DNA of 64,000 nucleotides from Mucidula mucida (Eukaryota; Basidiomycota; Agaricomycetes; Agaricales; Physalacriaceae), in the NCBI GenBank assembly GCA_015501055.1, contig JADNYV010000066.1, positions 111,207-175,206 on the forward strand, in the 5' to 3' direction. Within the stretch, counting starts at the first letter, position 1; every line of letters begins with the position of its first letter. Both the position numbers and the translations under genes were made by a program. Under the pieces are notes generated by a model. The model saw only the letters and a list, made by a program, of their open reading frames with translations, was not told the DNA's origin and did not search any database. Below, piece by piece: positions 34,644 through 45,937 of this stretch.

Positions 34644-36939
34644 ATGGGTCTGAGCTCGCAGGATTTTATAGAAGTCTGTATTTCTCATATTCTGCGCCGT
34701 CTAGGTCGAACGATTACACAGTCGAACAGGTTACCCCACCCGGATTGGCCTACATCGTCCTCGGCGGCTTCGTAGTTGGCGTGAGTTTGCCATGCCCCGC
34801 TTATCTTCCAGTGACTCACAGATACGCACTACCAGTTCTCCATGTGTTCCTTGCTTGTCAAGGAGAAGGTATGTGCGATTTTACTGGTGATATAATGCAG
34901 TTTTCATCGTCTTGCAGCTGTACATCAATGAAGTCGTTCTTGGAACAGCATTCGGGATTTTGATGGGGCCGCACGTCGCGAACGCATTCGACCCGCGGGA
35001 TTGGGGCGCAGAGACGCAAAAGATCACGCTTGAAATAATGCGCGTCGTTCTCGCCATGGGTCTTTTCGCCATCGGTGTCGAGCTTCCAAAGTCATACATG
35101 GCGAAACATGTCCGCGGGCTTTTGGTACTGGTCGTACCTACTATGGCGATCGGCTGGGTTATCGTTGCAGGTGCGTATGTGGGTGTGATGTATGGACATT
35201 ACTCAACTCTGTGCAGGCATCTTGAAGGCGCTCTTCGGAGAGTTAAATTTTGTCTCGTGTCTGGCCATCGCTGCCTGTCTGACTCCGACCGACCCTATCA
35301 TATGCGCCGCGATTGTTGGTGAGTGCGCGCTCCGTCTTGGTCATTGTCTGTAGTGCTCATAATGTTAGGAGGGAAATTCGCAATGAAGCATGTCCCGCTC
35401 AATCTTCGTCAGATTCTTTCCGCAGAGTCTGCCGCTAATGATGGCCTTGGTATGTTTTGCTGTGTCACAGGTTTCTAGCTTTCCTTGACACCCTCTTGTC
35501 AGCGTATCCGTTTCTTTCTATTTCGATATATCTTACGGTCGAGGCATCCACGAGGGAAGCCATCGGAAAATGGTTCCTCGTTGGCTGGTTATGTCAATAT
35601 TTTCTCTCCCATAGAGTGCAACTTTTAACAGCAAGCTTCCAGACCAAGTCATCTTGGGAACAGCTCTCGGGGCTGTCTTAGGTCTGTTTCTACTCGTAGC
35701 AGAATATACGTGGCTGACCCTGGCGCAGGAACTATGTTCAACTGGTTGATGAAACTCTCCCACAACAAGGGTTTCATTGACCGCGAGTCCTATGTAGCAC
35801 AGTATCTCGCCATGGCGCTCTTCACTATCGGTATAGCCAGTACTATTGGAAGCGATGACCTCCTCGCTGCATTCGCTGCTGGTATAGCTCCCATCTCCTC
35901 GCTACTTGGCTTCAGGTAATTGATCAGTAATGACAGGCACCGCAATTTCATGGGATGGTAACTTCAATACCCATACTGAAGACGAGATTTTTGCTTCGGT
36001 TATTGATCTAGTGCTGAACTGTGCATGCTTCGTTTACATTGGCGCATGGCTGCCCTTCGAATCGTTCAACATGCCTCAATACGGTATCGAACCCTGGCGC
36101 CTTGTGGTGCTGGTCATAGCGATTTTGGCGCTGCGCCGGATTCCTTCCATTTTGCTGCTGTTCAAATGGGTTCCTGAGATCACTACCTGGCAAGAGGCGC
36201 TGTTTTCTGGACATTTTGGTCGGTATGGATCTTTTATTATGTGATATTGCGTTGATGTTCTTCGCAGGACCCGTGAGTATAGATGCCAATGACGCTTGCC
36301 GCGGTTCTAGCTGACGAATGCTTTTTGGGTAGATGGGCGTCGGCGCGATTTTCATCTCGACTCTGGCGGTGTCCCGTCTGCCAGAGCCTCATGATCCACC
36401 CGCCAATCAGGCAGAGTTGCTCGCCAAGGTCCTGCAACCTATTGTCTCCTTCGTCGTGTTAGGATCTATCATCACACGTGCGCCCTTTCTTTCTCGCATG
36501 TGCTCTATTGACATAATGTAGATGGTCTCTCGATTCCCTTCTTCTCATTTGGGCGCAACATGTCGCTCACTATGAGTCGATCAGCGACGCTGACGAGTAT
36601 GCGGTCATCCGAAAATGCAGACTACTTGCGTTCTTTATCCACGACGAAAAGACTGGCACACAACAGTCAGGCTGACGTTGTCGTTGACACGACTTCTGGG
36701 CCTCAGACTAGTCAGGTGGATAATAACACTCTTGTAACGAGGATGTCAACGCCGTCACGCCAAGATCCAGCAACCAGCGCGACGAGCTCACAAGGATCGG
36801 GAAGCGGACTAACGGCGATTACTGTGAGTTCTGCAGTCCCCCCGATTTATAATTGTTTCTGACATTATTAAAGCTTGATCTGGAAAGTGGTTTGGTAGGC
36901 AGTAACAAGGGCGTGCATTTTTCGCCTTCGGCCCAATGA
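34644..36939 (+). CDS. NHA1: Plasma-membrane Na+/H+ antiporter (NHA1/Sod2 type)
   Basis: CPA1-type cation/proton antiporter for Na+/K+ efflux. Conserved blocks: VEQVTPPGLAYIVLGGFVVG, KLYINEVVLGTAFGILMGPH, AMGLFAIGVELPKSYM, and the family motif ACLTPTDPIICAAIVGGKFA with the cation-coordinating Asp. Also LSAESAANDGLAYPFLSISI (the paired ND motif), SHNKGFIDRESYVAQYLAMA, GSDDLLAAFAAGTAISWDGN and GPMGVGAIFISTLAVSRLPE. A hydrophilic regulatory tail starts RNMSLTMSRSATLTSMRSSE and ends HFSPSAQ; it is far shorter than the ~500-residue tail of yeast Nha1. The first exon is uncertain: ATG 34644 does not splice in phase by any obvious GT-AG pair into the exon with SNDYTVEQV, so the true start may differ. 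Confidence 0.92.
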
Positions 36940-37152
36940 CATTTGCTGTTCTTGTGGGTTGATTTCGCAGCCCACTGCCAATGGCCTATACCGACTTGGG
37001 TTTATCTCCACGACTTGCATAGATTATACGGAGTTCAGGGTATTCCTTGTCTTCGTATGCCACCACGTACTAGATCTAGATCTGTTCAATTAGAGCGATT
37101 CAGTTTAACGCGTCCCGCTATGATGCGCAGGCCACATACATAGTCGGAAGGT

Positions 37153-37869
37153 TACTATCCTTGATCGGGAAGTGAAATCGATTATTGGAACGGGTGGTAA
37201 ATAGCTCAATTCTTTGTGTATTGCCCTGGAAATTGTAAATCAGACATTCCATATGCTATAGATGAAGTGTATCAAGTTTGGGGTTTTTAGGCGGAGGACG
37301 AGCTTTGCCAATGCGGCCGCGATTGCGACCTTCAATTAAGCGGGGAAGTGAAATCGTGACGAGCTGTGACCAGTCCTGCCTCCTGGTGCCGACACTTGGT
37401 CGGCACCACGGCACCTATGCGTGGTAACCTAACCACGCCGTGGCGGTGGTTACAAGCAATGGCATTGCGGGGTTTGAAAAATTGTCACTGTCGATTTCAC
37501 TTCCTGTTCTCGATGAGTGTTGTCATCGAGTACGGCCGTTCTCCTCCGGTGTTTTGCATCGAGTGATACCTAAACAGGGTATTGAACATGTATGAAAAGT
37601 CCCAGGACCATCCGAGGTCTGGGTTACTTTACACGGGGGCACGAAGCAGTAATGAAATCGCATCACGCCTCGATTTCAGCTATTCAAAATTCACTCTTCA
37701 CTCCCCATTTGTCCAGTGACCTTGTACTGTTGTATACTCGTTCCTTAGGTGTAAAAGCATCTTATGGAAAATTCCTGGTGCGATACAATGACAATTGCGA
37801 TATAGGGAAGCTAAATACTGCGAGGATTTCACTTCTGGCCGCGATTTCACTTCCCGATCAAGGATAGTA
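37153..37869. mobile_element. MITE-like element with 26-bp TIRs and TA target duplication
   Basis: Flanked by TA on both sides. The termini are CTATCCTTGATCGGGAAGTG / AAATCG (37155-37180) and its exact complement ending GGATAG at 37867. The submotif GAAGTGAAATCG or its complement recurs inside at about 37340, 37492 and 37826. A GGTGCCGAC/GTCGGCACC hairpin lies near 37375. No transposase. Length, TIRs and TA duplication fit a non-autonomous Tc1/mariner-type element. Confidence 0.85.
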
Positions 37870-38222
37870 GGGTAACAAGGGACGTCATGGTGAGAGGTCA
37901 TTACAAGACATCGTATGATGAAAAGTGAAAGTCTTTCTGGTAGAATAGTCCGACAAATGCGATCTTGTAGAACGTCATGGTCAAGAGGTAGTCGCTTACT
38001 AGATGGACCCAGCCTCACGAGCTTTGTGCCCTCATATCAGCGATAACCAGCGTCGTACACAATCGTACACAAGCAAAACATCAAAAAGGGAACAAGGCCG
38101 ATGAGCATCCAGGGCAACGTGCCTTGTTTTCTATCTGGGGGGGCTCGCCCATCAAGGCAATGTCCCAATGTGGCACAACGTGAAAGACGCCCTTGTCCGA
38201 GTTTATACTGTGTTCTCTGCGT

Positions 38223-38232
38223 TATATATATA
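38223..38232 (+). promoter_or_regulatory. TATA box of the CFEM gene
   Basis: TATATATATA about 50 bp before the ATG at 38282. Confidence 0.5.
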
Positions 38233-38281
38233 GGGTATGGCTCCCTCCAGATGTAATTCACCTTCAAATCCCTCCATCACT

Positions 38282-38866
38282 ATGCGTTTCTCCACGACCA
38301 CCCTTTTCGCTCTTTCATCAGTCCTGTCATTTGCGACATCCACTGAACTGTATCCAGGTGAGATGGCAGCTCGTGTGTAGCACTCTCAGAGTCTGACCAT
38401 CAACTATAGACTGTGCTACGACATGTATTCGTAACGCCGAGTTTGGCGGCTGCTCAAGCACAGATAATACCTGCTTGTGCAAGAGCTTTTCGTTCGTCAA
38501 TAGCACGAGGTCGTGCTTCGAGGCCACCTGTAATAGTGGTGACTATGATACTGCCATGGGCACCTCGGCGGCACTCTGCACAGCGGTGGTATGTCTATGC
38601 TCTTCGTTTTCAGTGTACCATAAAGTTGCTCACTGTGAACATCTAGGGCGTGACCGCCACCCCATTGCCTGAAGACGCTACTTCGACCTCGAGTGCTGAT
38701 TCCTCTGAACGGTAAGTTTGGACCTTGTCCTTGTCGCGCTGTGAATATGTGGACTAATCATGGTTGATGTAGCACCGACGATAACAGCGCTGTCTCTCAG
38801 TCTCTCTACTCAATGACCAGTGTCACTTCGACAATCCTGATCATTGTTGTGGCAGCTTGCTTGTAA
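38282..38866 (+). CDS. CFEM-domain surface protein, probably GPI-anchored
   Basis: Four exons encode about 135 residues. Signal peptide MRFSTTTLFALSSVLSFATS, then one CFEM domain with eight cysteines in the fungal spacing: CATTC, GGC, NTCLC, RSCFEATC and AALC. A Ser/Thr-rich stalk follows (LPEDATSTSSADSSERTDDN). The hydrophobic C-terminus SVTSTILIIVVAACL is a typical GPI-attachment tail. CFEM proteins serve in haem/iron capture or host and surface interaction. The haem-linked Asp sits at SSTDNTC, a plausible position. The specific role is unknown. Confidence 0.9.
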
Positions 38867-39186
38867 TGTTCAGCGTATATACCTTGTATCGAGCATTCTC
38901 CGCCACTCTGTTGGTCTTTCAACGACCACAATTAGATTCAAGCTTTACTTGCGCTACTGGCGGGCTATAACTTATCAATAACATTTATGTTTCATCTTCC
39001 TGAAATATCAGAGCGTCAGGACGAATCGACGAGCTGCTTAGCTGGGTATCAGCCTTCGTTGAACAAAGATTGTTGAATGATCGAAACTCGGACCGATCTG
39101 TCCGACAGTTGCTTCCGTCCTTCACGTTGCCTCTGCAACACAGATTCATCCCCTTGTTCTTCTACAACTATCTTGCATTCAATTTG
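38867..39186. other. Intergenic
   Basis: 320 bp between the CFEM gene and kelch gene C; nothing assignable. Confidence 0.5.
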
Positions 39187-40836
39187 ATGCCTCGTATACC
39201 AGGAGATGTTGACATGAGACGTACTCGGACATCTATACGTACTAATCCAACCAATGTTGATCAAGAGGCTAGGGAAGGCCCAGGACCAAGAACCCTACGG
39301 TCACGGACACGAAAGACGCAGACCAAGTCTTCAGTTACCCAAACAAACGGGCGCGCGACTAACAACAGAAAGAAAGCTTCTGCACACAAAAAGGTATGTC
39401 TACTTTAGTCCTCAAAGAAAACTGAGGCACAATGATTACTAGACTATAAATGACGCCGACATATGTACGGTTGTGCGTATAGCCAACGGTATCTGCCCCC
39501 TGGCTACAGAGTGGGCTTCTACCGTACCGGATTTGACTCATCGAGTTTTGTATCGTTACGGAGGGAGTATCGACCCAGATGCCGGCGCAATCAAACGGCC
39601 TTTTGAAGACATTAACTATGTACCAACAAACCATTTCTTCAAGTTTGATATTGCAAACATGCATTGGGCTGATTTGACGGTAGGTTCAATAACACAATCA
39701 AGGTCACTTAATCACAATCTCACGATCTATCTAGGATACAATTGTCTTTGATCCTGAAGGGCGGTTCGAATTCTCAAACGATCCCCTACCTGCGATTTAC
39801 GGACCGTCTTCTGCCATGGTCAAATTTGATGGTCCTGGAAACTTGCCCCGGGACTTCATCTTTCTCTTTGGAGGTAAACGAGAGGGACGCCGAGGCGACA
39901 CGACAACTGCCGAAATTGTCTTCATCGATCTCGTTGAACAAAAGTGGGGATTGTTAAGAGTTGCAGGAGGCACCGTTCCGAACCGCATTGGCGCGTCTAT
40001 GGTTTGCCTTGACAAGCAGCTTTTCATCTTTGGTGGAGAGTCTGACGAGCCGGGAGACTCAATACCGAAACCTATACACTCGTATTGCATACTGGAATAC
40101 TCGTTAAAGACGTGGCGATGGGTACACAGGGATGTTGCGTACGATGACAAGATCCTGAAAACAAAAATGCCGACCGCGTTTGGCTCTGCGACGTACGACC
40201 CATGGGATAGGATGATTCTTTTGGGACCTGGACTTGGATATGGCGATCGTGTATGTTACTTGCTGGCCTCCATTCTGATTACGCTGACGGTGCGATTGGC
40301 AGCAATTCCAGCAGCCCTATGATCTCGTCGAAAAACACTTCATCTACTTCCACCCCATCAACCGAACTATGCGCCCGATTCCTCCGACAAGTCTTCTAGG
40401 TGGGATGAAGACATTTCCGCAAAAGCAGTCGTCGTATGCTCTGTCTTACAATGACCATTCTCATAGACGGACTACTGGTGTCCCCAATGGAGCAGATCCA
40501 AGCTCTCCTCCGCAGGTGCTGATGGCGGCGTGGTCTATTCCAAAAGAGCATGTACCGTCAACGCCTGAGATATGGCAATACTTCGTCCCGCCGACGGAAG
40601 AAATGCGATGTTTGGGTGTCCGAGCGGTGATCGCAAAGCTTGGGGTTGAATTTGTGACTTTCGCGGCCATGGGAGGGCGCGCTCTATTCCTCGGCTATGA
40701 TCAACCGAAGCGTGCTGATGCTCGGATCGATGTTTGTGTAGAACTAGAGGACCTGGAGAAGATCTCTGCATTAGAGTTGGACGTGCGAGTGCTAGTGGGT
40801 TATTTTAACGACTACGTACGAGTCAACCTCGACTGA
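39187..40836 (+). CDS. Kelch-repeat protein C (divergent family member)
   Basis: Four exons. A basic N-terminus (MPRIPGDVDMRRTRTSIRTN, then RTLRSRTRKTQTK) resembles a nuclear localisation signal. The body has kelch-like beta-propeller blocks: LYRYGGSIDPDAG, FFKFDIANMHWADLT, RDFIFLFGGKREGRRGDTTT, WGLLRVAGGTVPNRIGASMV, LFIFGGESDEPGD, YSLKTWRWVHRDVAYDD and RMILLGPGLGYGD. A C-terminal domain follows with RALFLGYDQPKRADARIDVC. It shares layout and intron sites with genes A and B but is strongly diverged. The function is unknown; kelch propellers usually bind protein partners. Confidence 0.82.
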
Positions 40837-41143
40837 CGAAATACTTTCAGGACACGGAAGATGTCAAGATGGAAAATGAAGATTCGAGTAGCTAAACATA
40901 GAGTACTGTTTCTAGGTTTGGGTATTTATAATACCCAACGTTACGCTTGGACTGTTGAAGAGATCGGGTCCTTCACTATCGCTCGCTTCGCACAATCATA
41001 ATGGTCCTTGGGCGTACTGTTTCTGACGCAGCCAGGACTTAAAGAGCCCGACTAGTACACAGCCACGGTGATAATCTCTTACTACCACCACGAAGAGTTT
41101 TAAGTAGCTATCGTCGCCGGAGTACAGAACATTCTGTAAAGCC
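40837..41143. other. Intergenic between kelch genes C and B
   Basis: About 300 bp; nothing assignable. Confidence 0.5.
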
Positions 41144-42625
41144 ATGCCAGTATTGTCAAGTCGCAAAAGAAAGGCGCTTTCTACAGCTTCACAGTCACCC
41201 TCTTCCCAACGTCGACGATTAAGCTTGGGAAGTTCTGACCCCGAAGTAAGTGTATACTTCCTTTCAACGCGTTTGATTTACATACTCTGTAGTTGCCAGC
41301 ATCCGATACTAGCACTATAACCAAGGTTGATGGCTTCACCATTCATCGATTGAAGAGCGCCAGCCTTCCTAAATTCTATGATTGGGTTCATTTTGTCATC
41401 GATAACGAAGGCGGACAAGTTGTAATGTACGGCGGTACGGCTCATAAACCGTCAAAGGCAACAAATCAGTTTCGTATACTTGACATTGGGAGCATGTCCT
41501 GGCAGGCGAGTCCCGGATCCTGACTTCTGCACTTGTCTTGGCTCATTCTGTGGTTCTGTAGGCTCCCGTAGTTAGAGGGCACGATAAACCTTCTCCCCTT
41601 CCCATTCTTGTAAAGCCGGCCGACGCCATATTCAAGACGTCGTCAGGTCAAAGATTTCTGTTCCTCTTCGGCGGAGTCGACTCTCAGAATGGTAAAACAT
41701 TATCCAAACTTGTCTCAGTAGATCTTGACAGCATGAAGTGGCGTTACGAGAATGTCAAAGGTGGGAAGGTCCTTTCGAGAGTGAACGCATCTATGGTTGC
41801 CATCAAAAATCGACTTTTCATCTTTGGCGGAAGGGACAAAATCGCAGCAAAAGCAACAGTCCGACGGAGCTACTCCATAGCTGAGTACGATGGCAACGAG
41901 TGGACATGGGTCGCCACGGACGTCCCATATGACCCAGACGATATAGAGGCATCATACGATGCAAAGGCTATTGCGATATATGACGGTGTTAAGATTCTGT
42001 TAGGGCCTGGTCGGCGACGATCGGGGAATACAGAGGCCCGTTCATCTTCTCCGTGCTCCTTTGTGCGCGCCTTAATCACCACCTCTCACAGACCGTTGAC
42101 TTAAATCCTGACCGCTGGTTCGTGTTTCATACTCGGCACCGGACCTTCTCCGCCCTTTTCCCTGCGCGAGGCACTTTGCCAGACGAAGCCAACTGGTACT
42201 GGATGCAACCAGTGGGTGCTGTCACTGACCATTCTCGCTCGGACAATGCATTAGTCGTTGCATGGATTCCGTATGGGACAGGAGATCTTGTGCCCGACAT
42301 ATGGCGATGCAATATGGACGAGGAGACTATTTCCTGTATGAACATACGCTCCCGTGTGTGGGATTTGGATCTTGATTTACACTGCTTCGTTGCCTGCAAG
42401 GGGCGGTTCCTTCTCCTCGGCCACGATAACGTCATCTACAACGAAGATGGCACTCAGGCAACTGGCGAGGATGGTGAAGTGGTGACAACTTCGATAGAGG
42501 ATGCGCTGTACAATGTTGTCGTCGAAATCGATGTCGAGCATTTCACCGTGAGTCGCAATGGTCCGATTATTCAATCGATATTTGAATTTCCTTCGTAGTC
42601 GGAAGTGAAGGTGGAGGATGCTTAG
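41144..42625 (+). CDS. Kelch-repeat protein B (intact copy)
   Basis: Exon 1 codes MPVLSSRKRKALSTASQSPS and a KR-rich stretch (a putative NLS). Then STITKVDGFTIHRLKSASLP, HFVIDNEGGQVVMYGGTAH, FRILDIGSMSWQ, RFLFLFGGVDSQNGKTLSKL, NRLFIFGGRDKIAAKATVRR, WTWVATDVPYDPDD, WFVFHTRHRTFSALFPARG and FLLLGHDNVIYNEDGTQATG, ending SEVKVEDA. Two introns appear to use GC donors (WQ|gcgagt and TE|gcccgt), each the only way to keep the frame. It faces a carboxylesterase gene tail to tail, and the same pair, damaged, was copied to 24-27 kb. The molecular function is unknown. Confidence 0.85.
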
Positions 42626-42982
42626 CGTATGATTCGTTAGTGCGTCGAGTATGGCTTACTCATCGAGTGCGATTAAAAGTTAGTCGTTGTTTCATTGAAG
42701 CTCCGTTCACCCAGCCGGCAAGAAGTTCATAATAAGAGATTGAGGCGGCATATATGGGGAAATGAGCTGGAACTCCAGAACTTCGCCCGCAAAACAGTTC
42801 CGGACTCTTTCGAGGAGAATGATGTTGAGATACAGGAATTTTGTCCCGATGAGTACTACATTCCATGCTATGAAATTGAAAGGTCAAATAAGTGCGAGTC
42901 GACAAGAGTCTGATGATAGGCATGAAAGAATGAAAAGGGTCCAGTATTTACAGCTATCGCGATGCTTGGTCCAAGAAGGTGA
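42626..42982. other. Intergenic between convergent kelch B and esterase 1
   Basis: 357 bp. Copied, with a deletion, at 26372-26603. No gene is seen. Confidence 0.6.
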
Positions 42983-45353
42983 TCAAATCGGATGCTCTAG
43001 GTAAATCTCACTCAGCGCGCTGACTTCTGCCGCTCTGTAGGTATCTTCGGTGATTGTCCAGGGCGGACGAAGAACACCAGCAACATCGAAGGATAACATC
43101 TTTTGCGACTCGTTGGTGTACTTCGGCCAGGTGATAAGTCCTGTGTTTCCGTCTCCATTGGGATCAAGGTAGTTGACAAATTGGATGATGTAGTCCTGGA
43201 GGTCAGGAGGTGGGAGTATCGAAAGCTCACGAAACGAGTTGAAGATGAGGTCGGCGGAATGGAACGTCCCCAAGATGGGAGCGTACTTCAAACGCCTGTA
43301 AACTGGACACATCATCACGGTTAGCCCAAAATCGTGTTCTGTGTCTGAGAGAAGACGTACTGTATGTGTAGATATCCTGCCTTCCTGATAACGCCGAAAT
43401 GAAGAATCGACGTGGCGCTTGAAACACGGCATCTCCCTGAAAAGTAGCCAACCGATCGAATTGAGAAGTCTCCATACTGAAGAAGCCCGCGTCGGAGAGA
43501 GGTCTATCTTGATGAGTATAGAGGGCCACGAGTCTATCAATCTGGGCATCTGAAGCGGTGGGCAACATCACGTCGTGGATATAAGCCCTAAAACGACTGA
43601 TTGAACTGTGAGAAGAAAGATAGAATGCGAAACTAGTAACACTTTCACCGGACTGACATGTGGCGAACTCACGTAACATTCCATTGCGATAATGAAAAGA
43701 GGGTCCCCTCGTCCTCGCAATTTCCTGATAAAAGAGCTGACAGCGCTGAAGCAGCTATGCAGGCAACGACAAACCAGTCACAAACGGAATGTTGGCAACT
43801 TTTCCTTGCTGCACGAGACGTTGCGGATTATCAGAAAACAAGACGCCATCCGTCCGAGGAAGCCATGCCAGAATCAAGGACTAGACGGCGGCGAGAAACA
43901 GTCAGTCAACAACGTCGCAGATTCAAGCTTATACTCACCCGGTACTCTAATATGAAGGGCGAAGCGTCGACCGCCTTCTTCAACTTTTCGTAATCCACAT
44001 GTCTCAGACACGCCAGAGTGTCATTCCACCCTCCACAATTTGTCCTTTGCACAATATCATCGTAGTCTGTAAGAGAGTGTCAACAATGCGATAATCGCAC
44101 GGTTCCAAGGCTACGTACCGCGTTGGCCATGCTCCAAGTCGCCGACGGGGATAGGGGCACCCGATTGCATGAAAGCGCCTCGGAAGAGTCCTTCATGGTT
44201 GCCATCGTTCATGAGCATATGCAAGGAAACCGAAATAGCGCCTGCCGATTGCCCCCAGCTACCAAATGTGGTCAGCATGTGTCTTGATTTCGTTAGAGAC
44301 AGAAAGCGCACAGAGTGACTTTGGTCGGGTCCCCACCGAACGCGCCAATGTATTTTTGGACCCACCTGAGGGCTAGTCGTTCTTGAAGGTGATAGCTTCA
44401 GTAACGGCCTCAAACGAAGACCTAGTCGCATACGATCGTGGAGTCCAAGATTTCCGACTTTGGCGTCTTTCACCTCCTTGCCCGCCAAGAACCCATACGC
44501 TAGAATCGCAATGAGAATACCGCGAAGCCTCGCTACGGCTCTGAATCACCTGACACTCGGTAGTTCATAGCTACATAAATGATTGGCTCGCTGAGCCCAA
44601 TCGAGCGTTCAACAACAGCATAACCATCGTACCTAGAGAAGTAAGGTCAGCTCTGTCATGACAATTCCTGTAACCTGTCAGCCTACATCTGCGTTCCACC
44701 AATTTCAAAGCCACCTTTGAATGAGAGAAGGCATACATCATCAGCTCAATGATACGGAGGAGGGCTCGGCATACCTCCAAAAATCCACTACCAGGATTAT
44801 CAGCTTTTTCTACGAAAAGGAGAGCTGACACGTACGACAACAACTGGAAGTTGGCCAGATGTCAAACTGTTCGTCGGTGCGGTAACATCGATAGTCAAAC
44901 CTGGGCCCCGAGTGAGCAATTCGGAGCTAGCCACCAAGCCGAAGTACCCACAGTCTTCAGACGATGGAATAACCGCGGTCAGTATAGAATTATCGATGAA
45001 ATCGCTGATGAAGGTCGGGAGTCCCATGTAATCCGCTTGCTTGACAGCCTGTTGAGGACAAGCCGGTCCCGAAGAAGTCGCGTCAATGGTTCCCGTATAT
45101 GCATCAACAGCCCTGGGAAGCCGGAAGCGGAGTTGGCCCGTTCTACAAAAAGGCTTGATTCAGCGGGGCGATTGAGCTCCGGAGACGCGCGAGCGTACGG
45201 CGGTTGTCCATAGGGTATGGCACGGAACTTGGAGACCTTTCCAACACGAGTGCCTATGACAGTAGCATTGTCCAGGCGGACACTGGATCTAAAAGGCGAT
45301 GCCGCGGCGCCAACCACATGAGCGACGATGAGAAAGACTCGAGCGACGAACAT
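42983..45353 (-). CDS. Secreted type-B carboxylesterase/lipase 1
   Basis: Alpha/beta-hydrolase of the Candida rugosa lipase/cholinesterase-like family. Start 45353 gives a signal peptide (MFVARVFLIVAHVVGAAASP). Then come NATVIGTRVGKVSKFRAIPY, the disulphide-loop region with CPQQA, GGFEIGGTQM, YDGYAVVERSIGLSEPIIYV, GFLAGKEVKDAKVGNLGLHD and the nucleophile elbow LWGQSAGAISVSLHMLM (GQSAG instead of the commoner GESAG). The catalytic His lies in LGTFHSADLIFNS, and ITWPKYTNESQKMLSFD is the usual family ending; the last residues are SEIYLEHPI. Many small exons, some boundaries approximate. The triad Ser and His are present, so it is probably active on ester substrates that remain unknown. Confidence 0.87.
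43964..44266. repeat. Gene-conversion tract, copy in esterase 1
   Basis: 303 bp matching 46978-47280 with only two differences seen by eye. It spans an intron and the nucleophile-elbow exon, while flanking exons of the two genes are clearly more diverged. Confidence 0.9.
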
Positions 45354-45937
45354 CGTGAGGGAACGACGTATTGAGGCGCTAGAGATATCGTCTTATATAG
45401 GCGCTTGAGAGGAGACCAGGGTTTGCGTATCGACTCGGAATGACTTGTTTTACCACCAAGAAAGAAAACGGTTGAGAGCCGACCCGCTAGTTCAGTTCTG
45501 AGTTTACATAACAAACGCGCCAAATCGCGCAGGAAGTGACACCACGTGCCCGTTATCCTCACTCCTAGGAGGCAGGCCAGCCGAACAGTGGAAATTCAAC
45601 GTCGTATCCGACTCGTATTCGGCCGAAGTTGAACGTTAAACGTTAAACGTTCAGCATGGCAGAATTTTGCTGATCCTATCAAATCCGCCAAATCCGCCGG
45701 TCTTTTACTCGATTCCACGGGGTCAGAGTCGCGATTTTCAGGCGCTCGAATCTGCCACAAAACGGACCACGATTCAACTTGATGTCAAGTAGGCAAGTTG
45801 TCGTTCTTTTCTTTTGGTTGTAATGAGTACCAGTGAAAGGTCAAGTAAGTACGAGTCAATAGGAAGCTAATACGAGACGTGAAAGAGAAGAAAAAAACAG
45901 TTCAAGCAATCTGAGCAGGTTGCCCAATACCCCACCA
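45354..45937. other. Intergenic between tandem esterases
   Basis: Promoter of esterase 1 and 3' flank of esterase 2. On the minus strand TATATAAG (45392-45399) is about 40 bp before the esterase 1 ATG. A short AACGTTAAACGTTAAACGTTC repeat lies at about 45632-45652. The final ~100 bp resemble the esterase 1 3' flank (GAAAGGTCAA...CGAGTC). Confidence 0.55.

Larger units (their letters stand above)
36940..38281. other. Intergenic, contains a MITE-like element
   Basis: About 1.3 kb without a supportable gene. The 717-bp TA-flanked element fills its middle. Several short open stretches exist but none look coding. Confidence 0.6.
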
